The notes: generated by a model from the sequence alone, not told the origin. Numbered from the stretch's first letter, positions 38,649 to 48,829 are shown. The stretch is 64,000 nt of DNA from Nakamurella antarctica (GCF_003860405.1 NZ_CP034170.1:2232001-2296000), one strand, 5' to 3'. Translations and numbers: made by a program.

Positions 38649-39448
38649 CCAACGCTCCGGGTTCTGCCGCACCGGGTTCTGCAGGGCCTCTCGCGGGCTG
38701 GCGAGTGCTGGTAGGCCGGGGAGCAGGCGAACTCGTGGACATACTGGCCGATGCAGGAGCGACGGTGAGCGCAGTGCCACTGATTCAGATTGCGCAGCCT
38801 GTGGACAGAACGGAACTTGACGCTGCGGCGCACCGCTTGGCCGCGGGCGATTTCCAGTGGGTGGGTGTGACCTCCGCCAACGGCGTTGCAGCCGTAGCGA
38901 ACACCTTGTCAGCGTTGAAACTCGCCATCCCGGCCAAGACGCAGATTGCAGCAGTCGGACCGGCCACTCTTGGCGCCGCTCGCGCTGCCGGGTGGAGGGT
39001 CGATCTGTCCCCCACGGAAATATTTTCCGGAGCCGCGCTGGCCGCATGTTGGCCAGCGCCAGCACTTGGTGGCGCATCGGTCTTATTGCCGTCATCTCAG
39101 ATTTCCCTGGGCACGTTGGCCGCGGGTCTCACGCAGGCTGGGTACACCGTTGAGCGGCTCACCGCCTACCTGACACTGGAGACACCGCCGCCCGCGGAGG
39201 TGGTCAGGGATCTTGAATCGGGGCAGTATGACGCTGTGCTGCTTACCTCCCCATCTACGGTGCGGGCCCTAACCCAGGCCGCAATTCCATCATCGGAGAC
39301 GGTTGTCGGGTGTATTGGCGTCACCACGGCCGCGGCCGCCCGAGACGCTGGCCTCACTGTGACGTTCACGGCTGCTGAGGCAACTGCCTCGGCGCTGGCC
39401 GACGGGCTTATTTCCGCCGCAGTTTCTTTCTCACGCAGTGCAAAGTAG
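38645..39448 (+). CDS. hemD: Uroporphyrinogen-III synthase
   Basis: 267 residues with the loose HemD pattern: WRVLVGRGAGELVDILADAGA, a middle WVGVTSANGVAAVANTL, AAVGPATLGAARAAGW, and ERLTAYLTLETPPP. It closes and inverts ring D. The usual HemD sequence is weakly conserved, so position between hemC and hemB is strong support. It is not fused to a methyltransferase, unlike many actinobacterial CobA-HemD proteins. Confidence 0.9.
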   Translation: MTNAPGSAAPGSAGPLAGWRVLVGRGAGELVDILADAGATVSAVPLIQIAQPVDRTELDAAAHRLAAGDFQWVGVTSANGVAAVANTLSALKLAIPAKTQIAAVGPATLGAARAAGWRVDLSPTEIFSGAALAACWPAPALGGASVLLPSSQISLGTLAAGLTQAGYTVERLTAYLTLETPPPAEVVRDLESGQYDAVLLTSPSTVRALTQAAIPSSETVVGCIGVTTAAAARDAGLTVTFTAAEATASALADGLISAAVSFSRSAK

Positions 39449-39466
39449 CACTAGGAGGGCACGCAG

Positions 39467-40471
39467 ATGATGGAGAACTTCACCGCGCCGGAGCACCGTC
39501 CGCGCCGCTTGCGGCGAACTCCGGCGCTTCGCCGCTTGGTGGCCGAAACACGTTTACACCCAGCTGATCTCATCCTCCCGCTGTTCGTGAAGGAGGGTAT
39601 CGGTGAGCCATCGGCCATCACGTCAATGCCGGGGGTGGTCCAGCACACCCGGGATTCGCTGAAAAGAGCTGCGGCGCAGGCTATCAGCGCCGGAGTCGGC
39701 GGGCTCATGCTCTTCGGTATCCCCGCCCATCGAGATTCCATCGGCTCCGGCGCCACCGACCCGGACGGTATTTTGAACGTCGCGCTCCGTGATCTGAAAT
39801 CAGAGTTCGGCGATGCAGCCGTTTTGATGGCGGACCTGTGTCTGGACGAGTTCACCGACCACGGACACTGCGGCGTGCTCACCGCCAGCGGCGCTGTTGA
39901 TAATGATGCGACTGTAAAGCGGTATCAGGAGATGGGGATCGCGCAGGCTGCCGCCGGGGCCGATGTCGTTGGCCCCTCGGGAATGATGGATGGCCAAGTC
40001 GGCGCGATCCGCTCATCGCTGGACGCTGCTGGCTACACCGACACCGTCATCCTGGCTTACGCTGCGAAATATGCCTCGGCTTTCTACGGCCCCTTCCGCG
40101 AGGCGGTGGACTCCGCATTGACCGGCGACCGACGGAGCTATCAGCAAGACAGTGCCAACCGGCGCGAATCGCTCCGCGAGGTTGCCTTGGACATCGCCGA
40201 AGGCGCCGACGTGGTGATGGTAAAACCGGCCATGTCCTACCTCGACATCGTCGCCGACGTCGCAGGCTCCGTTGACGTTCCCGTTGCTGCGTATCAGGTT
40301 TCAGGTGAATATTCCATGATTGAAGCGGCAGCAGCTCGCGGCTGGATCGACCGAAATCGCGCCATCGTGGAGAGCCTGCTCAGTATCCAACGGGCCGGCG
40401 CTAGCCTCACTCTCACCTACTGGGCGGCTGAAGTCGCCGGCTGGCTCAACCAGGAAGCAGGAACTCGATGA
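39467..40471 (+). CDS. hemB: Porphobilinogen synthase (ALA dehydratase)
   Basis: 334 residues. [12 protein letters not shown] start, metal region [15 protein letters not shown] (Asp in place of the second cysteine, the Mg-type form rather than the three-cysteine Zn-type), active-site lysines in [16 protein letters not shown] and [13 protein letters not shown]. It condenses two 5-aminolevulinates. An AGGAGG lies 8 bp before ATG 39467. The end overlaps hemL by four bases. Confidence 0.96.
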   Translation: MMENFTAPEHRPRRLRRTPALRRLVAETRLHPADLILPLFVKEGIGEPSAITSMPGVVQHTRDSLKRAAAQAISAGVGGLMLFGIPAHRDSIGSGATDPDGILNVALRDLKSEFGDAAVLMADLCLDEFTDHGHCGVLTASGAVDNDATVKRYQEMGIAQAAAGADVVGPSGMMDGQVGAIRSSLDAAGYTDTVILAYAAKYASAFYGPFREAVDSALTGDRRSYQQDSANRRESLREVALDIAEGADVVMVKPAMSYLDIVADVAGSVDVPVAAYQVSGEYSMIEAAAARGWIDRNRAIVESLLSIQRAGASLTLTYWAAEVAGWLNQEAGTR

Positions 40472-41805
40472 CCACCCACTCCCCCGCCAGCGCAGCACTT
40501 TTTGCCCGCGCGCTCACGGTCACTCCCGGCGGTGTGAATTCGCCGGTGCGTGCGTTCCGCTCCGTCGGGGGCACTCCCCGCTTCATGGCATCTGGCCGGG
40601 GCGCGTGGATCACGGACGTTGACGGGAAGCACTACGTCGACCTCGTCGGATCATGGGGTCCGATGATCCTGGGTCACAGCCATCCCGACGTCATCGCCGC
40701 AGTTACCGATGCCGTCTCTCGCGGGCTCTCCTTCGGCACGCCCGGGGAGGGTGAGGTCCTGCTTGCCGAGGAAATCGTCAGGCGAGTCGCGCCCGTCGAA
40801 CAGGTGCGCCTGGTCTCGTCAGGCACCGAGGCAACAATGTCTGCCGTCCGGCTCGCCCGCGGCTTCACCAAGCGGACCAAGGTCGTCAAGTTTGCCGGCT
40901 GCTACCACGGTCATGTCGATGCGCTGTTGGCGTCGGCCGGGTCCGGCGTCGCAACGTTAGCGCTACCCGATTCCGCTGGCGTACCCGCAACCACCACAGC
41001 TGACGTGATCGTAGTGCCCTACAACGACATCGCTGCGGTCGAGCTTGCGTTTAGCAAGTACGGCGACGAGATCGCCTGCGTCATCACCGAAGCGGCCGCC
41101 GCCAACATGGGAGTGGTTCCACCACTGCCCGGGTTCAACAAAATGCTGGCAGAAATTGCCCACCGCAACGGTGCGTTGCTCATTTCGGATGAAGTGATGA
41201 CGGGTTTCCGGCTCTCCCGAGCAGGCATGTACGGGTTGGAAGCAGCTGGGTTAGATCCCGTGGCGCAGGGCTGGGCGCCGGATTTGCTCACCTTCGGCAA
41301 GGTGATCGGCGGCGGGCTCCCCGTCGGAGCCTTCGGCGGTCGAGCTGACGTCATGGCGTTGCTTGCTCCGGAAGGACCTGTCTACCAGGCAGGGACGCTG
41401 TCGGGGAACCCGGTCGCCACCGCCGCTGGCCTGGCTAACCTGCGCGGCCTCAACGACACCGTGTACGCACACCTCAACGAAACCGCCAACACTGTCGGGC
41501 GCTTGGTCTCTGATGCGCTCTATGCCGCCGGCGTTCCGAACCGGCTGCAAAGAGCTGGCAACTTGTTTTCGATCTTCTTCACCGCCGAGCAAGTCTTCAA
41601 CTACGACGATGCCCGCGAGCAGGAATCGTTCCGATACGCAGCGTTCTTCCATTCCATGCTCGATGCTGGAATCTATCTGCCGCCCTCCGCTTTCGAGGCG
41701 TGGTTTGTATCTGCTGCCCATGATGATCTTGCGTTGCAACAGATCGCGGACGCGCTGCCAGCGGCTGCCGCAGCTGCGGCATCGGCGACGCCTGCACGGG
41801 CGTAG
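40468..41805 (+). CDS. hemL: Glutamate-1-semialdehyde 2,1-aminomutase
   Basis: 445 residues. PLP enzyme with [54 protein letters not shown] and the PLP lysine in [20 protein letters not shown]. It makes 5-aminolevulinate from the HemA product. Last gene of the haem run; start overlaps the hemB stop (ATGA). Confidence 0.97.
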   Translation: MTTHSPASAALFARALTVTPGGVNSPVRAFRSVGGTPRFMASGRGAWITDVDGKHYVDLVGSWGPMILGHSHPDVIAAVTDAVSRGLSFGTPGEGEVLLAEEIVRRVAPVEQVRLVSSGTEATMSAVRLARGFTKRTKVVKFAGCYHGHVDALLASAGSGVATLALPDSAGVPATTTADVIVVPYNDIAAVELAFSKYGDEIACVITEAAAANMGVVPPLPGFNKMLAEIAHRNGALLISDEVMTGFRLSRAGMYGLEAAGLDPVAQGWAPDLLTFGKVIGGGLPVGAFGGRADVMALLAPEGPVYQAGTLSGNPVATAAGLANLRGLNDTVYAHLNETANTVGRLVSDALYAAGVPNRLQRAGNLFSIFFTAEQVFNYDDAREQESFRYAAFFHSMLDAGIYLPPSAFEAWFVSAAHDDLALQQIADALPAAAAAAASATPARA

Positions 41806-41933
41806 GAGCCACCTGACGTTAGGAGTCGCCGGTAATTCGCGTCCGATACCGTCAACCCCGATCGGGTACGGTCCCCCGCGGGGAAATACTTCGGGGTGCG
41901 GGCTGATATCCGAAAGGGCGAACACCTCGGGAC

Positions 41934-42044
41934 GTGCACCGGCTCTCTGACGATGTCGTGTACTACAAATGGCCGTACGCGCGGCAGCAAGAGTACTGCG
42001 AGCGCTACCGCTGGCGAGGCGACCGAGGCAACGCAACAATCTAG
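41934..42044 (+). CDS. Possible 36-residue ORF or gene remnant
   Basis: From GTG 41934 to TAG 42044 the translation is aromatic and charged (LSDDVVYYKWPYARQQEY, then CERYRWRGDRGN), unlike the Ala/Arg/Pro-rich noise usual in shadow frames here. A weak AAAGGG lies about 16 bp upstream. It may be a small protein, the end of a lost gene, or chance. Confidence 0.2.
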   Translation: MHRLSDDVVYYKWPYARQQEYCERYRWRGDRGNATI

Positions 42045-42238
42045 TCATCTTCACGGTGCGCCAACCAGCCACACCGCGCTGCCTCAGCAATGACCCGCGT
42101 GATTTCGCTACGCTCGCACATCCAAGCCATCACTGCTTCGACCGAAAGTAGCGTGGGCGTTACGAGGCGAGGCAGTGGTTCTAGCCCCCGCTCCACTACT
42201 GTCCGACGACAAGGAACCTCGGATCAGTTGATAAAAGA

Positions 42239-42250
42239 TCCTACAATAGG
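42239..42250. promoter_or_regulatory. Operator-like site TCCTACAATAGG before the sugar importer
   Basis: The element contains the inverted half-sites CCTA-caa-TAGG and ends 2 bp before the -35 of the importer promoter. A related CCTATATCCTATG lies in the spacer/-10. TCCTACA recurs at other promoters of this cluster, so it is a candidate site of the GntR/FCD regulator. Confidence 0.4.
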
Positions 42251-42252
42251 GG

Positions 42253-42281
42253 TTGCAACTACATTTCCTATATCCTATGCT
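42253..42281 (+). promoter_or_regulatory. Promoter of the sugar ABC importer operon
   Basis: -35 TTGCAA (42253-42258), 17-bp spacer, -10 TATGCT (42276-42281), about 75 bp before the GTG start of the binding-protein gene. Confidence 0.6.
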
Positions 42282-42357
42282 TAGACCACGTCTTTGTGGC
42301 ATCGCCATCGAGCCGATGCCACCTCCCGTCCATGGAATGTCTTCGAAGGAGAAGCAC

Positions 42358-43704
42358 GTGATCACACAGAATCGGCGAGGGGTAGGCATTGGTGCCGCCC
42401 TCATTGCTGCTGCACTCGCTATCACCGCGTGTAGCTCTAGCTCAGATAGTGCCGGGGCTAAGGGTTCCGACGCGGCGGGTCCGAGCGCCAGTGCCAGTGC
42501 AGCGAGTCCGGTAACCATCAAGGTTCAAAGTTGGCTGGTCGGAGACGACCCCACCACTGTCGGCCCCACCCTGAAGAAGATTGACGCAATGTTCATGGCG
42601 GCCAATCCTGGTGTCACGATCGACCATGTCGGTCTTCCATTCGACAACTATTTCACCCTGCTCCGTGGCCAGGTCGCAGCTAAGGCCGGTCCAGATGTCG
42701 TCATGGCGTACAACTCCTCGGCAACCCTGGAGTTCCAGAAAGGCCTCCTAGGGCTTGGTTCGTACTACACCGCGGAAGACCGCAAGGGGTTAGTGGGCTT
42801 CCAATACGGCACCGACACTCAGAAGATCGACGGCGAGCCTTACGTGACTCCGATCCTGAGCGAGGGAAACCTGCTGTACGTCAACAAAAAACTTGTGAAG
42901 CAGTGCGGGGCCGATCCTGAAAAAATTCCCCGCGAATGGGACGGTTTTGTCAAGGTTTTGGAGCAGTGCAAAGCCGCCGGCGTCGTTCCCATGAACCTCG
43001 GAATGAAGGATGGCTACGCAATCTCCTGGTACACCCAGAATGCCACTGCCCAACTGCTGAGCCAGGACGAGTTGTTGAAGTCGGCCGATGGCAGCGTTCC
43101 GATGAACAATCCCGGAAACGTGTGGGCACTTAACGCAATTCAGGACTTGCAAAAACGCGGTCTGTATACCCCTGGCGCAGAGGGAATCACTGTCTTCTCC
43201 GAGGCACGCAATAACTTCGCGGCAGGCAAAGCAGCATTCCACTTCGGCAACTTGAGTGAGGGCGGCCAGCTGTACAAGAAGCCGCTGGGCGCCGATCTGG
43301 GCGTTGCGCTGTTCCCCAAGATTCCGGGCGACAAATATGGGGACTTCATTGTTGCTGGGCCCGGTGTTGGCTGGGCAGTGACAAAGTGGGCGAAAAACCC
43401 TGACATGGCGGCAAAGTACATCAAGTTCACCCAGAGTCAAGAGCCTCAGCAGATGCTGTTCGACCAGGGTGGAGAGCTGCCTGCCAATAGCGCAACCGCG
43501 CCGAAGAGTGACTACGCACCGGTGCAGCAGACAATTGATTGGCTCGCACTTCCGGATAATCACCTGGGCATGGTCATGTCAACAGAAGCCGGCGCTGCTA
43601 TCTGGAAGAACGCAACGCTCCTGTTGTCCGGCGACCTCAGTGCTGATGATCTGATCGGCCAGATGCAAGCGGCTCAAGATCTCGTCAATAAGACTAAGAA
43701 GTAA
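42358..43704 (+). CDS. Sugar ABC transporter substrate-binding lipoprotein
   Basis: The start is GTG 42358 with GGAG 6-9 bp upstream, giving a signal peptide with lipobox ITAC (GALIAAALAITACSSSS). A family 1 solute-binding protein follows (VTIKVQSWLVGDDP, AKAGPDVVMAYNSS, YVTPILSEGNLLYVNKKLVKQCG, FTQSQEPQQMLF). It would capture a carbohydrate outside the membrane for the two permeases that follow. The frame opens earlier, at 42253, but those residues lack sense. No ATPase gene is present, so a shared MsmK-type ATPase is likely. Confidence 0.9.
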   Translation: MITQNRRGVGIGAALIAAALAITACSSSSDSAGAKGSDAAGPSASASAASPVTIKVQSWLVGDDPTTVGPTLKKIDAMFMAANPGVTIDHVGLPFDNYFTLLRGQVAAKAGPDVVMAYNSSATLEFQKGLLGLGSYYTAEDRKGLVGFQYGTDTQKIDGEPYVTPILSEGNLLYVNKKLVKQCGADPEKIPREWDGFVKVLEQCKAAGVVPMNLGMKDGYAISWYTQNATAQLLSQDELLKSADGSVPMNNPGNVWALNAIQDLQKRGLYTPGAEGITVFSEARNNFAAGKAAFHFGNLSEGGQLYKKPLGADLGVALFPKIPGDKYGDFIVAGPGVGWAVTKWAKNPDMAAKYIKFTQSQEPQQMLFDQGGELPANSATAPKSDYAPVQQTIDWLALPDNHLGMVMSTEAGAAIWKNATLLLSGDLSADDLIGQMQAAQDLVNKTKK

Positions 43705-43728
43705 CTTCTTCGTGCGGAAGGACGGGTA

Positions 43729-44637
43729 GTGGCGATCCAGATACGTCGAAGCAGCAGAGGCGTCAAAGAGACTTCCCGATGGGAGTGGCTCTTCATCCTT
43801 CCTCTTCTTGTGGGCATCACTCTGGTCTTTATCGCTCCGAGTTTTGAGGCGATCGCCAAGTCCTTCACGAGATGGGACCCTGGGTACGACAGCCCGTTTG
43901 TTGGGCTGGAGAATTACCAGGATGCGCTCACAGACCCGTCCTTCCGCACGATCATCTTCAACCAGTTCTATTTCCTTTTAGCGGTCCCGCTGTGGACATT
44001 CTTGCCGCTGTTCTTCGCTGCTGTCCTGCGAAAAGGAGTGTCCCGACCAGCTATCTTCCGGTCGATCCTGTTCTTCCCCTCGATCGTGTCGGCCGCAGTG
44101 ATGGGCTTGCTCTTCGTACAGATTCTCGCGCCCCTCGGTCCCCTCAACGAAGCGCTGCGGGCGATCGGTTTGGACTCGCTGACCAGAGGGTGGCTTGTCG
44201 ATTCGAGTACCGTCAAACCGGTCATCGTGGCGGTGATCGCGTGGGCCACTCTCGGCACGGGTGTGGTGATTTTCTCCGCTGCTCTCAGTGCCGCCCCGCC
44301 TGATTTGTTCGAGGCTGCCGAGCTAGACGGTGCAGGTTTCTGGGCTCAATTCCGCTATGTCATCATCCCAACGTTAAAACCGACGATTCAAGTCTGGGCG
44401 GCAATTCTCTTCATCACCGTGTTTGTTTCGATGTTTCCGTGGATCTACACGCTGACGAGAGGAGGACCCGGGGATTCGAGCGGCACCCTCGACTTCCGCA
44501 TCTATGAAAGCGCTCTCGTCTTCGGCAACTTCGGGATCGCAGCGGCGCAGATGGTCATCATGCTCGTCATCGTCGTCGTGCTGGGAGTCGTGGGAGCTCT
44601 TGGTGGGCAAGGCTGGCAGCGTCGGAGGAATCGATAA
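43729..44637 (+). CDS. Sugar ABC transporter permease (MalF/UgpA type)
   Basis: 302 residues with six hydrophobic segments and the EAA loop EAAELDGAGFWAQFRYVIIPTLKP, which contacts the ATPase. GTG start 43729 follows a GGAAGGA site. It forms the importer with the next permease. Confidence 0.92.
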   Translation: MAIQIRRSSRGVKETSRWEWLFILPLLVGITLVFIAPSFEAIAKSFTRWDPGYDSPFVGLENYQDALTDPSFRTIIFNQFYFLLAVPLWTFLPLFFAAVLRKGVSRPAIFRSILFFPSIVSAAVMGLLFVQILAPLGPLNEALRAIGLDSLTRGWLVDSSTVKPVIVAVIAWATLGTGVVIFSAALSAAPPDLFEAAELDGAGFWAQFRYVIIPTLKPTIQVWAAILFITVFVSMFPWIYTLTRGGPGDSSGTLDFRIYESALVFGNFGIAAAQMVIMLVIVVVLGVVGALGGQGWQRRRNR

Positions 44638-44639
44638 TT

Positions 44640-45533
44640 GTGACAACAGCAACAGCACAAGGCGGCGTCCCGATCGAATCGGCCCCTAAAAAACCGCGCC
44701 AGTCGCTCAAAGGCCAGATGAGGGCATGGGGAACCGTGGCGTGGCTATGGGTGGCCATGATCCCATTCCTCTACCCCTTCCTTTTTATGGTCGTTACCGC
44801 CCTGCGCACTCCGAACGACTACCTACAAAACTCGGTCAGCATCATCCCCTCTGCCGTCACCTTCGAGCACCTATCGCGGGCTTGGACCGCCGGCGGGCTC
44901 GGATTAGCGATGGGCAACTCCCTCTACACCTCTGTTATCGGCGTGCTGGTGTCCTGCGCGCTCGCCACCACTGCTGGATTCTTCTTCCTGCGCCACAACA
45001 GTCGGCCCGCGAAGTTTGTTCGCATTGCGACGTTCGCCAGCCAAGCGCTGCCAGCTCCTGTCTGGCTCATCCCCCTCTATGTTGCAGCGAGCGACTGGGG
45101 GGTTGCAGATCAATTGTGGTTCCTGGGGATTCTCTACGGTCTGGTCGCGGCTCGTTTCGGGGCTTACCTCATGTACGCCTATTACCGCGGATTGCCCACG
45201 GAAATATTTGAAGCGGCCCGGGTGGATGGCGCGTCAACCGTCAAGCAGTTCACGGCTATTGTTTTGCCGCTGAGTTTGCCTCCATTGGCCACACTCGCGG
45301 CGCTCACCTTTGTCTGGTCTTGGGGTGACTTCCTTCTCGCACTCGTGTTTACGGGTGCAAGCGGCAATCCCACCGTCACGGTGGCTGCGGCAAGCCTCGT
45401 CGGCCAGTACAGCACAGGACAGCAAACACAAGCTGCCGCACTAGTTATCAGCATGATTCCGATGCTGATCGTATTCGCCTTCGCCCAGCGGTTCCTTGTC
45501 CAAGGCGCGTTGGCAGGCAGCGTCAAGTCGTGA
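44640..45533 (+). CDS. Sugar ABC transporter permease (MalG/UgpE type)
   Basis: 297 residues, six membrane segments, EAA loop FEAARVDGASTVKQFTAIVLP. GTG start two bases after the previous stop. Its end overlaps the aminotransferase start by four bases, so that enzyme is translated with the importer. Confidence 0.92.
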   Translation: MTTATAQGGVPIESAPKKPRQSLKGQMRAWGTVAWLWVAMIPFLYPFLFMVVTALRTPNDYLQNSVSIIPSAVTFEHLSRAWTAGGLGLAMGNSLYTSVIGVLVSCALATTAGFFFLRHNSRPAKFVRIATFASQALPAPVWLIPLYVAASDWGVADQLWFLGILYGLVAARFGAYLMYAYYRGLPTEIFEAARVDGASTVKQFTAIVLPLSLPPLATLAALTFVWSWGDFLLALVFTGASGNPTVTVAAASLVGQYSTGQQTQAAALVISMIPMLIVFAFAQRFLVQGALAGSVKS

Positions 45534-46714
45534 CCGCGACTCGTACGCAGCCACTCAATTCTCCACCCCCCGGGTTGACCGACATCGAGGCGATTCGGGC
45601 GCTCTACCGGCTAGACCCAGACGTGGTCCATCTCAACCACGGGTCCTACGGCGCCGTACCGCAGTTCGTAGTCGCAGAGCGCCGCCGCATCGAGGACCGC
45701 ATCGACGCCAATTCCAACCGCGAGCTGCGGTATCTGCTCGAATCGGAGTTCCACACCACTCGGCACACGTTGGCCGCGTTTTGCGGCATCGACCCCGGCG
45801 GTCTAGCGATGGTGGAAAATGTCACGACGGGCGCGAGCGCTGTTCTTGAATCCTTCCCTCTGCGCGCATCCGATCAGGTAGTCGTCCCCGACGATCTCTA
45901 TCCGTCCGTGCACATGGCAGTGCAGCGGGCTTGCTCTCGCGCAGATGCTGAGCTCGTGTCGGTACCTACCCCCTTCCTGACACCCGTGAACGAGTGCGTC
46001 GATCGGCTTCTGAGCAAGGTCGGTTCGCGGACGCGTCTTGTCGTCACAGACCACATCAGCACCATGTCTGCGCGCGTGTGGCCGGTCCACGAATTGGGGT
46101 CCACACTCGCGGACCGAGGGGTTGCCTATCTCGTGGATGCCTCTCACGCGCCCGGTCCGATCGAGCACCCAGCCAAGGACCTTCCCTGCGACTTCTGGAT
46201 CGGCAGCTTTCACAAATGGGTAGGGGCTCCGCGCGGCTCCGCGGGTCTCTGGGTGGCGCCCCAGTGGCGGTCGTCCATGCAGTCCCCAGTTATCTCCCAC
46301 GCCAATGGATGGAACTATCCGCAACTCTTCGACTGGAGCGGCACGCATGACGTCACGCCGGCGCTGGCAACGCCGTCGGCCATCGCCTTCCTGGAGTGGC
46401 TGGGCGGATCAGTGCTGTGGCAGCGCTCCGTATCTGTGGCCCGGACGGCCAACGACTTCTTGCATCACCGCTGGGGTGGAAGGGTTCTGGACCCGTCTCC
46501 CGCCATACCGATGATTGTGGTGGAGGTCCCCGAAGCAGTGGTGGCACCCGAGCAACTGGGGAATGCTGCGCGGTGGTTGAGCGACGTGGCGAAGGTAGAA
46601 GCCGTCCTGTTCCCGATGTACGGATCGGGGTGGGCGAGGCTCTCGACCCCGGTGTACGCCTGCGAGGCCGATATTGCGAAGTTCGCCGAGGCCCTCGAGG
46701 CGTACCCGGGCTAA
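45530..46714 (+). CDS. Class V aminotransferase-like PLP enzyme
   Basis: 394 residues, resembling isopenicillin-N epimerase/cysteine-desulfurase-type enzymes: VHLNHGSYGAVP start, MVENVTTGASAVLESF, LVDASHAPG and the PLP lysine in FWIGSFHKWVGAPRGSAG. The reaction could be transamination, epimerisation or elimination. Being coupled to the importer suggests an amino sugar or amino acid as part of the substrate, which is inference. It converges on the oxidoreductase gene with 18 bp between. Confidence 0.8.
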   Translation: MTATRTQPLNSPPPGLTDIEAIRALYRLDPDVVHLNHGSYGAVPQFVVAERRRIEDRIDANSNRELRYLLESEFHTTRHTLAAFCGIDPGGLAMVENVTTGASAVLESFPLRASDQVVVPDDLYPSVHMAVQRACSRADAELVSVPTPFLTPVNECVDRLLSKVGSRTRLVVTDHISTMSARVWPVHELGSTLADRGVAYLVDASHAPGPIEHPAKDLPCDFWIGSFHKWVGAPRGSAGLWVAPQWRSSMQSPVISHANGWNYPQLFDWSGTHDVTPALATPSAIAFLEWLGGSVLWQRSVSVARTANDFLHHRWGGRVLDPSPAIPMIVVEVPEAVVAPEQLGNAARWLSDVAKVEAVLFPMYGSGWARLSTPVYACEADIAKFAEALEAYPG

Positions 46715-46732
46715 GTCGGCCGCGGCATCTGT

Positions 46733-47806
46733 TTAATCCGCCAGGGTCAGCTGCTCGATGAACACCTTTTCTCCGTCGCGGAAGCTGGACTCTTGGATCG
46801 CCGCCACTATTTCAACGGTGCGCGCTCCAAGCTCCGCGGGAGAATTATTTTCCACGTCCCGACCCAGAGCCAGATCAACAAACCTATTGAGAGGTTCGAC
46901 GCATTGATACGCTCCCTCGTTCGCTAGCGGGGAAGCCGACCACACGACACCGTCGTGACGCCGAATTTCGGCCCGTTCTCGTTCGACATCGAGTAGTAGA
47001 ACGCCTTCGCTTCCGAAAAGTCGAATGTCAACCTGGAACTTGTCGTCGTCAGGCAGCGTGCCAGCGCCAGCGAGCGTTCCCTGAGCTCCGTTATTGAAGG
47101 CGACGGTTGAGCAGTTGTACAGATCCACCCCGGCCCCCGGCCCTGAGGCCAGTGCTCGGACAGAAACTCCTCGCAGGTCGGTCAACCACAGTGCCAGCGC
47201 CACCAGATGGCTCAATTGTCCGTGAGCGTAGCCCCCGCCTTGGAGCGGGTTTTGCCACGTTCCTGGGTCCGGCGATGCGATGGAGGGAGTCCATTGGGAC
47301 GGCACGGTTCCAGCGCCGGAGAAGAACTGCTTGGTCGGTGAGGCCATAAATGCCTGCACGTATTCGACTTCTCCGATTCCGACATCGTGAAGTGCGCGGC
47401 GGGCTTCGACGATGAAAGGCGCATAGTTCCATCCAAAAGGAACCAGCACATTCTTTTCTCTACGTTCTGCTTCCTTCACGATTTTCCAGGCATCAAGCGC
47501 GGTCAGGGTCATGGGCTTCTCGCACAGGGTGTGGGCTCCTGAGGCGAGCGCGGCCATCGTGTGTTCGAAGTGCACGTGATGCGGTGTCGACACGATCACC
47601 GCGTCTAAATCTTCCTTGAGCAAATCCCGATAGTCGGTGAACGCCGTCTGAAACCCGAATTCCTTTTTGACGGTGTGCAATATTTCTTCATCCGGTCGGA
47701 CTACCCCGATAAGTTCCACATCGTCCCGGGCAGCCAGCAGAGGGAAATGATTGGTTGTAGCCCACCACCCGGCTCCGATTGCGCCAACCCGCAAGCGTCG
47801 ACTCAT
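46733..47806 (-). CDS. Gfo/Idh/MocA-family oxidoreductase
   Basis: 357 residues. NAD(P)-binding start RVGAIGAGWWATTNHFP, then IVSTPHHVHFEHTMAAL and the signature CEKPMTLT with the catalytic-region lysine. Such enzymes oxidise or reduce hydroxyl groups of sugars, inositols or sugar acids. It is the last gene of the minus-strand arm; its ATG overlaps the MBL gene stop (ATGA). Confidence 0.85.
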   Translation of the reverse strand: MSRRLRVGAIGAGWWATTNHFPLLAARDDVELIGVVRPDEEILHTVKKEFGFQTAFTDYRDLLKEDLDAVIVSTPHHVHFEHTMAALASGAHTLCEKPMTLTALDAWKIVKEAERREKNVLVPFGWNYAPFIVEARRALHDVGIGEVEYVQAFMASPTKQFFSGAGTVPSQWTPSIASPDPGTWQNPLQGGGYAHGQLSHLVALALWLTDLRGVSVRALASGPGAGVDLYNCSTVAFNNGAQGTLAGAGTLPDDDKFQVDIRLFGSEGVLLLDVERERAEIRRHDGVVWSASPLANEGAYQCVEPLNRFVDLALGRDVENNSPAELGARTVEIVAAIQESSFRDGEKVFIEQLTLAD

Positions 47807-48789
47807 GACGCCACCCCTGCCACAGAGCGCACCGTGGGGGGAGTGGTGCTGTGGTCTATCTCCAACTCACCGCGTGCCTGCATCCGTTCCACGTGTCCGT
47901 AGACGGGTAGTCCCAGATACGGCCAAGCGGTTGGGTCCCACGGCCCGAACAGCGGAGCAGCACCATTGATGATGCTGGTGAGGGTCTGCGGTCCTTCCGC
48001 CAACTGGGAATCAATGGAACTCTGCAACTCGTCTACGAACTTGGTGGTTTCGTCGAGGAAGTCAGTGGCCGCTTCAGCGTCCATCACCCGGTAGTGGGAA
48101 GTAAGAAGCAGGGCCGGCGCGAACTTGCGCACGAGCGCCACCGTGGCCAAGTAGTCATCGAGGTAGCGGTAGGTCGGCGGAAAGGCGGGCTCCCCGTTCG
48201 CTAGCGGCACCGTCGCCCCCAACACTGCATCACCGATGACGAACGCACGGCTACGCGGATCCCAGATGCTCACGCTCCCATACGAATGGCCCGGAGTGTG
48301 CACGAGGCAGACCTTCCAGTCTTCGCTGAGGCGAAAGGTTTCCTCCCCGCGCATCCCCACATCTACCCGCGTCAATTGCGTGGCGGCGCGTATACCGGCT
48401 TTGCTTTCCTCGGTCTCGTCGACTCCATGACAGGCCAACTCGCCATACCGCTCCACAATCAGAGCCTCTACAGACTCCGTCTGGTGACGATCGGCCTCGC
48501 CAGCCACAAATGTCGCGTTCGGAGACCACTCACGAAACGCAGCGTTGCCGCCCGTGTGGTCAAAATCGCAGTGTGTCGACACCACATATTTGAGGCTCTC
48601 GGGCGTGACACCCAGTGACTCGAGCGCGGGAATGAAGACCTCCCGTGCGCTGCTGTCGAAACCGGTGTCGACGATCAGGCTTGCCTCCTCTCCGCGAAAG
48701 AGATAGCTCGCGATGAACCGCTCGCCGATCGGCGCGACGATCCGCATCAAGCCGGGTGCAACCTCAGTCGTATTCGTCTCGTTCGTCAT
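47803..48789 (-). CDS. MBL-fold metallo-hydrolase
   Basis: Metallo-beta-lactamase fold with the metal motif STHCDFDHTGGN (HxxxDH, the first His of HxHxDH replaced by its local sequence THCDFDH), VHTPGHSYGSVSIWD and a late SHYRVMDAEA. The substrate may be a lactone or a thioester. In this cluster hydrolysis of a CoA thioester or sugar lactone is plausible. ATG 48789 (MTNETNTTEV) has AAAGGA upstream; the frame opens at 48915. Confidence 0.82.
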   Translation of the reverse strand: MTNETNTTEVAPGLMRIVAPIGERFIASYLFRGEEASLIVDTGFDSSAREVFIPALESLGVTPESLKYVVSTHCDFDHTGGNAAFREWSPNATFVAGEADRHQTESVEALIVERYGELACHGVDETEESKAGIRAATQLTRVDVGMRGEETFRLSEDWKVCLVHTPGHSYGSVSIWDPRSRAFVIGDAVLGATVPLANGEPAFPPTYRYLDDYLATVALVRKFAPALLLTSHYRVMDAEAATDFLDETTKFVDELQSSIDSQLAEGPQTLTSIINGAAPLFGPWDPTAWPYLGLPVYGHVERMQARGELEIDHSTTPPTVRSVAGVAS

Positions 48790-48829
48790 CACGCGGTGTC
48801 CTTTCGGCTGAAACCGTTGGTAGGTAGAA

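Larger units (their letters stand above)
41806..42357. other. Intergenic region between the haem locus and the catabolic cluster
   Basis: About 550 bp. A possible 36-codon frame lies at 41934-42044. The right half becomes AT-richer and holds the promoter and operator-like site of the sugar importer. No terminator hairpin after hemL was recognised. Confidence 0.45.
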
